Assembly: GCA_002345845.1 (NCBI GenBank)
Contig: DDWF01000059.1
Coordinates: 1 to 14,090 of the forward strand
Origin: Betaproteobacteria bacterium UBA2293
GTDB taxonomy: Bacteria > Pseudomonadota > Gammaproteobacteria > Burkholderiales > Rhodocyclaceae
DNA length: 14,090 nucleotides
Direction: 5' to 3'
The stretch's first letter is position 1. Each line of letters begins with the position of its first letter. Below are positions 1-5,277 of the stretch, piece after piece. The notes beneath the pieces are model-generated. The model searched no databases. It was not told where the DNA came from and saw only the letters and a program-made list of their open reading frames with translations. The translations under genes and the position numbers were made by a program.

Positions 1-319
1 GAAACAGGTTGAAGTGCTGGAAGACCATGCCCATCTTGCGGCAGATGCGGCGCGCCTCCGGCTCCGGCGCATAACGGCAGATACCCTGTTCGTCGGTACT
101 GGCGAGCACCTCGCCCTCGATGACGAGCTGGCCGCCGTCGATGGTTTCGAGATGGTTGAGGCAACGCAGGAAGGTGCTCTTGCCGGAACCGGACGGCCCG
201 ATGACGGCGATCACGTCGCCCTTGCCAATCTCCAGCGAGACGCCCTTGAGCACCTCGACGCCGTGGAACTGCTTGCGGATGTCGCGGGCGACGATCATCG
301 GCGCGGCTTCAGTCTTCAT
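1..319 (-). CDS. Polar amino-acid ABC transporter ATP-binding protein (3' end cut off)
   Basis: This is the N-terminal ~106 codons of an ATPase that powers uptake by the permease encoded just upstream. Translation from the ATG at 319-317 shows the Walker A motif GPSGSGKST near residues 42-50, followed by LRCLNHLE. The Q-loop context VFQHFNLF sits at the window edge. This pattern is typical of the GlnQ/HisP class of amino-acid transporters. The Walker B and signature motifs lie outside the window. The start codon overlaps the permease stop by 11 bases, which suggests translational coupling. A second in-frame ATG at 298 would give a start (MIVARDIRKQF) closer to the usual GlnQ N-terminus. Neither start has a clear ribosome binding site, so the exact start is uncertain. 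The substrate cannot be read from this part. Confidence 0.93.
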   Translation of the reverse strand, partial: MKTEAAPMIVARDIRKQFHGVEVLKGVSLEIGKGDVIAVIGPSGSGKSTFLRCLNHLETIDGGQLVIEGEVLASTDEQGICRYAPEPEARRICRKMGMVFQHFNLF

Positions 320-962
320 AGACGGCATAGCGTTTTTCCAGGCGCATGAAGCCCCAGGTGAGGACCAGGGTCATGATCAGGTAGAAGGCGGCAGCGACGA
401 CGAAAGGCATGGTCGTGAAGTCGCGCTGGACCATGCCGCGCGCCGCGCGCAGCAGGTCGTTCATGGCCAGTACGTAAATCAGCGAGGTGTCCTTGACCAG
501 GGTGATGGTCTCGTTGCTCATCGGCGGCAGGATGCGCTTGACCACCTGCGGCAGGATGATGCGGCGCATGGTCTGGCCGTAGGTCATGCCGAGCACGCGC
601 GCCGCCTCGTACTGGCCGCGGCCGACCGACTGGATACCGGAACGGAAGATCTCGGCAAAGTAGGCGGCGTAGTTCAGGGTGAAGGCGACGATGGCCGCCG
701 GGAAGTCCGGCAGGCGGATGCCGATCACCGGCACGAAGGGCAGCGCGAAGTAGATGAACAGCATCTGCAGCATCAGCGGCGTGCCGCGCATCAGCCAGAT
801 GTAGCCGCTGACCAGGCCGCTGGCGAAGCGGAAATGCGAGACGCGGACAAGGGCAAGTCCAAGGCCGAGCGGCACAGCGAGCACCAGGGTCAGCAGGAAG
901 ACCTGCAGCGTCACCACCGTGCCGTCGAGCAGGGGGCCGATTATCTGGAATATGTAGTCCAT
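309..962 (-). CDS. Polar amino-acid ABC transporter permease (HisM/GlnP family)
   Basis: This is a 217-residue inner-membrane protein, a usual length for the family. It starts MDYIFQIIGPLLDGT, and TVVTLQVFLL leads into the first membrane helix (about residues 15-40). Further hydrophobic segments lie near 60-80, 88-105 and 185-205. The cytoplasmic EAA loop that docks on the ATPase is clear at residues 119-138 (EAARVLGMTYGQTMRRIILP). Only one permease gene is visible, so the channel is probably a homodimer, unless a second permease lies beyond the left edge. It sits between the binding-protein and ATPase genes on the same strand. It is separated from the former by 75 bases containing a hairpin and overlaps the latter by 11 bases. 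Confidence 0.95.
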   Translation of the reverse strand: MDYIFQIIGPLLDGTVVTLQVFLLTLVLAVPLGLGLALVRVSHFRFASGLVSGYIWLMRGTPLMLQMLFIYFALPFVPVIGIRLPDFPAAIVAFTLNYAAYFAEIFRSGIQSVGRGQYEAARVLGMTYGQTMRRIILPQVVKRILPPMSNETITLVKDTSLIYVLAMNDLLRAARGMVQRDFTTMPFVVAAAFYLIMTLVLTWGFMRLEKRYAVYED

Positions 963-1007
963 GGGTGGCGCCCGCCGGAACGGGCCTCCTGCTCAGAAGC
1001 CAGGAAA

Positions 1008-1027
1008 GGCGGGGACGCAGCCCCGCC
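1008..1027 (-). other. Hairpin between binding-protein and permease genes
   Basis: GGCGGGG (1008-1014) and CCCCGCC (1021-1027) form a perfect 7-bp stem with a 6-base loop, 10 bases after the stop of the binding-protein gene. On the transcribed minus strand it is followed by TTTCC only, which is too short a U-run for a strong terminator. In many importer operons such a hairpin protects the upstream binding-protein mRNA or attenuates transcription, so that binding protein exceeds membrane components. That role is inferred here. Confidence 0.55.
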
Positions 1028-1037
1028 GGGAGAAGGC

Positions 1038-1838
1038 TTACTTGACGATGTCCTTGCCGAACCACTGGGTTGAGATGCGGGCGGCGCTGCCATCCTGCTT
1101 CATCTCGTCCATCGCCTTCTGCAACTTGGCGAGCAGCTCGCCATCGTCCTTGCGTACGCCGACCCCGTATTCCTCGGTGCCGAAATGCTCGTCGAGCACG
1201 ACATAGTCGCCGGGCTTCTTGGCGATGTAATAGCGGCCGACCACTTCATCGACGACCAGCGCATCGAGGCGGCCGGTGGTCAGGTCCATCAGAGCGGCGA
1301 CGTTGTCACCGAACTTCTTCAGTTCCTTGATTGCCTTGGCCGCTTCATCCCGTTCGATGGCCTCGACGGCGCTGCTGCCCTCCTGGACGCCGACCACCTT
1401 ACCGGCCAGATCGGCCTTGCTCTTGACCGGCGAGGCGGCGGTGACGATGACAATCTGGTGGTTTTCCAGGTAGGGCGCGGTGAAGGCGATCTGCTCCTTG
1501 CGCTTCTCGGTGATCGTCAGGCCGTTCCACAGCACGTCGATGCGCTTGCTGCCGAGCTCGGCTTCCTTGGCATTCCAGTCGATCGGCTTGAACTCGACCT
1601 CGGCGCCGAGACGCTTGGCCGCCTCGCGGGCCAGGTCGATATCGAAGCCGACCAGCTCGTTCTTCTCGTTGCGGAAACCCATCGGCGGGAAGTTGTCGTC
1701 GAGGCCGACGACGATCTTCGTGGCGGCCACCGGCGCTGGCGCAGCGGATTGCGCGGGCGGCGTTTCCGACTTGCCGCAGGCGACCAGCAGGGCGCTGGCG
1801 ACGAGGGCGGCACAAAGGGTTGACAGGTGTTTCTGCAT
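1038..1838 (-). CDS. Amino-acid ABC transporter substrate-binding lipoprotein (SBP family 3)
   Basis: This periplasmic solute-binding lipoprotein has 266 residues from the chosen start. I chose the ATG at 1838 because it gives a clean lipoprotein signal: MQKHLSTLCA, a hydrophobic core, then LVAC with the lipidated Cys at residue 21. A GGAG ribosome binding site also lies about 7-9 bases upstream. An open frame to 1892 adds 18 non-signal-like residues and is rejected. An Ala/Pro-rich linker (about 24-39) precedes the domain. The family-3 signatures are GFDIDLAREAAKRLG (64-78) and WNGLTITEKRKEQIAF (105-119), the latter with the Arg (113) that usually grips the ligand carboxylate. Family knowledge indicates a polar amino acid such as Gln, His, Cys or Arg, but I cannot say which. 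The gene is first in the operon and diverges from ogt. Confidence 0.94.
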   Translation of the reverse strand: MQKHLSTLCAALVASALLVACGKSETPPAQSAAPAPVAATKIVVGLDDNFPPMGFRNEKNELVGFDIDLAREAAKRLGAEVEFKPIDWNAKEAELGSKRIDVLWNGLTITEKRKEQIAFTAPYLENHQIVIVTAASPVKSKADLAGKVVGVQEGSSAVEAIERDEAAKAIKELKKFGDNVAALMDLTTGRLDALVVDEVVGRYYIAKKPGDYVVLDEHFGTEEYGVGVRKDDGELLAKLQKAMDEMKQDGSAARISTQWFGKDIVK

Positions 1839-1939
1839 GCTGGCTCTCCGAATTGATTTTATTGGTACGAATAGCGCGCAATTATCCCCCAAAACCAGGC
1901 CGCTCCCGATGGCGCGCCGCCCGTTTGCCGGCGCCGGCT

Positions 1940-1969
1940 TTGACCTGCCCCCCTGGCCGGCGTTATAAG
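1940..1969 (+). promoter_or_regulatory. Sigma-70 type promoter for ogt-xerD
   Basis: TTGACC (1940-1945) and TATAAG (1964-1969) are separated by 18 bp, and each matches 5 of 6 consensus bases. Transcription would start near 1976, giving a leader of about 24 bases with the ogt ribosome binding site GGAG at 1990-1993. This is one of the two best sigma-70-like promoters seen by eye in the window; the other is rpsU. Confidence 0.6.
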
Positions 1970-1999
1970 CAGCATCTGTCCTGCTTTCCGGAGTCCCGC

Positions 2000-2479
2000 A
2001 TGAATCCGCCTGCCTACAACGCCATCATTGCCGCCCCCGGCTTCGCGCTCGGCGTGCACTGCACGGCGGAGGAAATCCTCGCCATCGAATACCTGCCGGC
2101 GCAGCCTGAACAGGCAGCGGACAACCCGCTCGCGGCCGAGGCGGTGCGCCAGTTGCGCGCTTACCTGAACGATCCGGCCGCCGCCTTCGGCCTGCCCTTG
2201 CGGCCGAGCGGCACGACCTTCCAGCGCCGTGTCTGGGCCGAGATCGAGACCATCCCGCCCGGCCAGGTCCGCAGCTATGGCGACGTGGCCAAGCGCCTGC
2301 ACAACGCCCCGCGCGCCGTCGGCCAGGCCTGTGGCGCCAACCCCTTCCCGCTCGTCGTCCCCTGTCACCGCGTCGTCGCCAGCGGCGGCGGCCTGGGCGG
2401 TTTCGCCGGGCACAGCGGCGGCTTCCTGGTCGACGTCAAGCGCTGGCTGCTGCAGCATGAAAACAGCCTCCCCCGCTGA
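2000..2479 (+). CDS. ogt: Methylated-DNA--[protein]-cysteine S-methyltransferase
   Basis: This 159-residue suicide DNA-repair protein moves the alkyl group from O6-alkylguanine (and O4-alkylthymine) to its own cysteine. The active-site motif PCHRV lies at residues 121-125 with nucleophile Cys122. The helix-turn-helix recognition region precedes it (TTFQRRVWAEIETIPPGQV, 72-90, with RSYGDVAKRL). The conserved Asn of the 'hinge' is in GANPFPLVVPCHRV, and GGLGGFAGHSG follows. The ATG at 2000 is preceded by GGAG with 6-base spacing. The open frame extends to 1820 but those residues do not resemble the family. The length fits Ogt-type proteins with a short N-terminal domain. It lacks the Ada regulatory domain, so no adaptive-response role is implied. 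The 3' end overlaps xerD by 23 bases. Confidence 0.94.
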   Translation: MNPPAYNAIIAAPGFALGVHCTAEEILAIEYLPAQPEQAADNPLAAEAVRQLRAYLNDPAAAFGLPLRPSGTTFQRRVWAEIETIPPGQVRSYGDVAKRLHNAPRAVGQACGANPFPLVVPCHRVVASGGGLGGFAGHSGGFLVDVKRWLLQHENSLPR

Positions 2480-3365
2480 TCTCGCCGAAATCGACGGCTT
2501 CTGCGACGCTCTCTGGCTGGAGGATGGCCTGGCCAAGGCGACGCTCGACAGCTACCGCTCCGACCTCGGCCGCCTGGCCCACTGGCTCGCCGAACAGGCG
2601 CACGAAGCGCTGCTCGACGTTCGCGCCACGACGCTGGCCGCCTTCATCGCCCATTTGTCGCGGCAGACCCGCGCCAGCTCACAGGCCCGCTACCTGTCCA
2701 CGCTGCGCCGCTTCTACCGCTGGCAACTCAGCCGCGGACGCATCGTCGCCGATCCGACGCTGAAACTGGCCAGCCCGGCCAAACCGTCGCGCTTGCCCAA
2801 GGTGATGTCGGAAAAGCAGGTCGAAGCCCTGCTCGCCGCCCCCGACCCGGAAACACCACTCGGCCTGCGCGACCGGGCGATGATCGAGGTGATCTACGCC
2901 AGCGGCCTGCGCGTCTCCGAGCTGGTCAACCTGAAACTGCATGAAGTCGGCCTCAACGAAGGTGTCGTCCGCGCCTTCGGCAAGGGCAGCAAGGAGCGCC
3001 TGGTGCCGCTCGGCGAGATTGCCCTCGACTGGCTGCAGCGCTACCTGAACGAGGCGCGCAGCGACATCCTCAAGGGCCGGCAGAGCGATGCCCTGTTCGT
3101 CACCGGCCGCGGCGGCGCCATGACCCGCCAGGCCTTCTGGCAGTTGATCAAACGTTATGCCCTGATCGCCGGCATCGCCCCCGAGCGCCTGTCGCCGCAC
3201 GTGCTGCGCCATGCCTTCGCCACCCACCTGCTGAATCACGGCGCCGACCTGCGCGTCGTCCAGCTGCTGCTCGGCCACGCCGACATCTCGACCACGCAGA
3301 TCTACACCCACGTTGCCCGCGAACGACTGAAGGCACTGCATGCCGTGCATCATCCGCGCGGCTGA
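2457..3365 (+). CDS. xerD: Site-specific tyrosine recombinase XerD
   Basis: This 302-residue recombinase acts with XerC at the chromosomal dif site to resolve chromosome dimers, activated by FtsK at the septum. The N-terminal SAM-like core-binding domain spans about 10-95 and the catalytic domain about 115-295. All catalytic residues are present: Arg152 (ASGLRVSEL), Lys176 (FGKGSKERLVP), His248 and Arg251 (SPHVLRHAFATHLL), His274 (LLGHADISTTQIY) and nucleophile Tyr283. Each is offset by four from the E. coli XerD numbering. The C-terminus ALHAVHHPRG is XerD-like rather than XerC-like. The ATG at 2457 lies inside ogt (23-base overlap) without a good ribosome binding site, so translation probably depends on ogt. 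The frame continues upstream to 2229 only as an antiparallel-free shadow of ogt. Confidence 0.95.
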   Translation: MKTASPADLAEIDGFCDALWLEDGLAKATLDSYRSDLGRLAHWLAEQAHEALLDVRATTLAAFIAHLSRQTRASSQARYLSTLRRFYRWQLSRGRIVADPTLKLASPAKPSRLPKVMSEKQVEALLAAPDPETPLGLRDRAMIEVIYASGLRVSELVNLKLHEVGLNEGVVRAFGKGSKERLVPLGEIALDWLQRYLNEARSDILKGRQSDALFVTGRGGAMTRQAFWQLIKRYALIAGIAPERLSPHVLRHAFATHLLNHGADLRVVQLLLGHADISTTQIYTHVARERLKALHAVHHPRG

Positions 3366-3469
3366 TTTGGAGGCCGGCGGAGGAAACTTTTCCAACCTTG
3401 TGCTGACCAAAGTTTGTTAAAGCCAGCAACTGGGCCACGGCCTACTCTCCCCCCACCGGAGATGACAAA

Positions 3470-3727
3470 ATGAAACTGCTGCTCGCCTCCCTCATCGCCA
3501 GCACCGCACTGTTCGCCATCACCCCAATCGCCCAGGCATTTCATCCCGGCGCGCCATCGGCTTCCCCGCCAGGCATTCACCGGGCGGTCCGACCACCTTC
3601 CCCGCCGGGCGTCCGGCGTGCCGCCAAGCCACCCCGCCCGCCGGGCGTTCGGCCGCGCCATGTGGCGCCCCCCGGCTACTATCGCGGACCATCCGCGCCA
3701 CGCCCGCCGCGGCCGCCACGCCCCTGA
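3470..3727 (+). CDS. Small secreted proline/arginine-rich repeat protein, function unknown
   Basis: This 85-residue protein matches no family I can name. It has a convincing Sec signal peptide (MKLLLASLIASTALFAITPIAQA, predicted cleavage after AQA at about residue 23) and a good ribosome binding site (GGAG at 3458-3461, 8 bases from the ATG). The mature part of about 62 residues is almost entirely Pro, Arg, Gly, Ala and Ser. It contains two near-identical 12-residue tandem units, a diverged third, and a tail APRPPRPPRP. It is strongly basic, has no cysteine, and is probably disordered in the periplasm or outside the cell. Similar small signal-bearing PPG/RPP proteins are common but uncharacterised. 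It stands alone between xerD and ybaK. Low-complexity coding of this kind can be spurious, but the signal peptide and ribosome binding site argue that it is real. Confidence 0.72.
   Translation: MKLLLASLIASTALFAITPIAQAFHPGAPSASPPGIHRAVRPPSPPGVRRAAKPPRPPGVRPRHVAPPGYYRGPSAPRPPRPPRP
3563..3673 (+). repeat. Imperfect 36-bp tandem coding repeat (PPG-rich)
   Basis: Three consecutive units encode SPPGIHRAVRPP (residues 32-43), SPPGVRRAAKPP (44-55) and RPPGVRPRHVAPP (56-68). The consensus is [S/R]-P-P-G-[I/V]-x-R-x-x-x-P-P. The first two units are exactly 36 bp and the third is 39 bp. The pattern indicates internal duplication in the small secreted protein. Confidence 0.75.
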
Positions 3728-3750
3728 GCAATTGTTCCGGCTAGAGGGAA

Positions 3751-3769
3751 TGCCGACGCAGCGTCGGCA
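3751..3769. repeat. Perfect 19-bp inverted repeat upstream of ybaK
   Basis: TGCCGACGC, one central A, then GCGTCGGCA make a perfect palindrome with 9-bp arms. As RNA it would fold with a 7-bp stem and 5-base loop. It starts 24 bases after the stop of the proline-rich gene and ends immediately before a TAAAAT -10-like element. No U-run follows directly (AGTAAAATCGCG), so it is a poor intrinsic terminator. An operator overlapping the ybaK promoter is an alternative. Confidence 0.6.
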
Positions 3770-3770
3770 G

Positions 3771-3776
3771 TAAAAT
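3771..3776 (+). promoter_or_regulatory. Candidate -10 element (TAAAAT) for ybaK
   Basis: TAAAAT matches 5 of 6 bases of the -10 consensus and lies 29 bases before the ybaK ATG, directly after the 19-bp palindrome. No convincing -35 hexamer is seen at 16-18 bp. The call is tentative. Confidence 0.35.
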
Positions 3777-3805
3777 CGCGCTTTTGCCTTTTCGTCCCGG
3801 TCACC

Positions 3806-4297
3806 ATGAGCAAAGCCGAACACGCCCCGGAAACCCAGGCCACCAAGTTTCTCAAGACGCACAAGGTGCCCTTTTCCAGCCACCTCTATGCCTATGAGGA
3901 ACACGGCGGCACCAAGGTCTCCGCCCGCGAGCTGAATGTTGATGAACACGCAGTGGTCAAGACCCTGGTTTTCGAGGACGAAAATGCCAAGCCGCTGATC
4001 GTGCTGATGCACGGCGACTGCAAGGTATCGACCAAGGAACTGGCGCGGCAGATTCCCTGCAAGAAGGTCGAACCGTGCAAGCCGGAGGTCGCCAACCGCC
4101 ACACCGGCTTCCTGGTCGGCGGCACCAGTCCGTTCGGGACCAAGAAGGCGCTGCCGGTGTTCATCGAGAAGAGCATCCTCGACCTGCCGCTGATCTATAT
4201 CAACGGTGGTCGCCGCGGCTATCTGGTCGGCATCCATCCGCACGACATCCTGCGCACTCTGCAGGCAAAAAGCGTGGAAGCAGCCCTCGCCAACTGA
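3806..4297 (+). CDS. ybaK: Cys-tRNA(Pro)/Cys-tRNA(Cys) deacylase YbaK/EbsC family
   Basis: This 163-residue protein is close to the ~159 residues of E. coli YbaK. The family hydrolyses Cys-tRNA(Pro) formed by mischarging of prolyl-tRNA synthetase, acting in trans in the cytoplasm. The INS/YbaK-domain features are present. These are ATKFLKTHKVPFSSHLY near the N-terminus, the conserved lysine in AVVKTLVFE (about Lys52), and the substrate loop VGGTSPFGTKKALPVFIE (104-121) with its GTSPFG turn. YINGGRRGYLVGIHPHDI follows. The ATG at 3806 has no clear Shine-Dalgarno sequence. No companion gene in the same pathway is adjacent, which is usual for ybaK. It ends 68 bases before the PhnD-like gene. Confidence 0.93.
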   Translation: MSKAEHAPETQATKFLKTHKVPFSSHLYAYEEHGGTKVSARELNVDEHAVVKTLVFEDENAKPLIVLMHGDCKVSTKELARQIPCKKVEPCKPEVANRHTGFLVGGTSPFGTKKALPVFIEKSILDLPLIYINGGRRGYLVGIHPHDILRTLQAKSVEAALAN

Positions 4298-4299
4298 AC

Positions 4300-4315
4300 G
4301 GGCAGTTTGCTTGCT
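4300..4315 (+). promoter_or_regulatory. Candidate sigma-54 (-24/-12) promoter
   Basis: GGGCAG (4300-4305), five bases, then TTGCT (4311-4315) fits the RpoN pattern TGGCAC-N5-TTGCW. The invariant GG and GC are present with exactly 10 bases between them. The mismatches are the first T and the final C of the -24 block. It lies right after the ybaK stop and would start transcription near 4326, about 40 bases before the PhnD-like ATG. No activator site is recognised, and motifs of this quality can occur by chance. Confidence 0.35.
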
Positions 4316-4365
4316 CCATCAGCATTTTCGGATTAAGTTCGGGCGCAGGGAGGAAGACCACAACA

Positions 4366-5277
4366 ATGAAAGCGCCAGGCATGCTGCTGGGACTGCTGTT
4401 CGCAATCGCAGCAGGCGCCTGCGGACAGCCCCCCGAGGAAGCAAGCGGACTCAAGTACCGCAGCACGCCGGCCAGCGGATCGGTGCCTGCCCTGCGTTTT
4501 GCGGTCCACCCGCTGCACAACCCGAAAAAGCTCGCCGAGTCCTACCAGCCTCTGATCGACCTGCTCAATGCGCGCATTCCCGGGCAGCGCTTCGAACTTG
4601 AGGCTTCGCGCGATTACCGGGCCTACGAGGAAAAATTCCGCCAGCGCCAGCCGGAGTTCCTGCTGCCCAATCCCTGGCAATCGATCGAGGCAATCAAGGT
4701 CGGCTACCGGGTCATCGCCATGGCCGGCGACGCCGAAGACTTCAAGGGCATCTTCATCGTCCGCAAGGATGCCGGCATCCGCCAGCCTGGCGACCTGCGC
4801 GGCAAGGCGGTCAGCTATCCGTCACCGACCGCTCTGGCAGCAAGCATCATGCCGCAGTATTTCCTGCACAGTCATGGCATCAACGTGAACAAGGACATCA
4901 GCAATGTTTATGTCGGTTCGCAGGAATCATCGATCATGAATGTCTATCTCGGCCAGACGGCTGCCGGCGCCACCTGGCCGCCGCCGTGGCGCCTGTTCCA
5001 GCAGGACCACCCGAGCGAGGCGGCACAACTGGAAGTGATCTGGGAAACGCCGCCGCTGCTGAACAATTCGGTCATGGTGCGCGACGATGTACGCGCTGAT
5101 GTCGCCGAGCAAGTCCGCCAGATACTGCTTGAGCTCGCCGGCAACGATGCCGGACAACACATTCTCGCCGGCATGGCAACCGCCCGCTTCCATCCGGCCG
5201 ACAACGCCACCTACGCGCAGGTGAGCCAGTACATCGCAAACTTCGAGCGGGATGTGCGGGCGGTGGAAGCACCATGA
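4366..5277 (+). CDS. PhnD-like periplasmic binding lipoprotein paired with a sensor kinase
   Basis: This 303-residue protein belongs to the phosphate/phosphite/phosphonate-binding (PhnD, PF12974-type) family. After a signal peptide with a lipobox-like AGAC (Cys19), the fold starts at [20 protein letters not shown] (43-62). The family's hinge pattern continues in [21 protein letters not shown] (98-118), the second-lobe [13 protein letters not shown] (126-138), and [21 protein letters not shown] (143-163). Residue -3 of the lipobox is Ala rather than Leu, so lipidation is probable but not certain. A GGGAGG-like sequence lies 12 bases before the ATG. No permease or ATPase gene accompanies it. 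It overlaps the following hybrid kinase by the 4 bases ATGA, so the two are surely co-translated. I infer a role as ligand-sensing partner of that kinase rather than in transport. The ligand is unknown and need not be a phosphonate. Confidence 0.88.
   Translation: MKAPGMLLGLLFAIAAGACGQPPEEASGLKYRSTPASGSVPALRFAVHPLHNPKKLAESYQPLIDLLNARIPGQRFELEASRDYRAYEEKFRQRQPEFLLPNPWQSIEAIKVGYRVIAMAGDAEDFKGIFIVRKDAGIRQPGDLRGKAVSYPSPTALAASIMPQYFLHSHGINVNKDISNVYVGSQESSIMNVYLGQTAAGATWPPPWRLFQQDHPSEAAQLEVIWETPPLLNNSVMVRDDVRADVAEQVRQILLELAGNDAGQHILAGMATARFHPADNATYAQVSQYIANFERDVRAVEAP

Noticed and set aside
120..1073. 317-codon plus-strand open frame opposite the permease
   Set aside because: It is the antisense shadow of a clear permease gene. 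It is rich in His, Gln, Arg and Asp as expected from GC-rich reverse complements, and has no recognisable domain or ribosome binding site.
1839..1892. 18-residue N-terminal extension of the amino-acid binding protein
   Set aside because: The lipoprotein signal and the ribosome binding site both point to the ATG at 1838.
3350..4243. 297-codon minus-strand frame opposite the proline-rich gene and ybaK
   Set aside because: Antisense of ybaK and of the PPG repeats. It has no ribosome binding site or family features.
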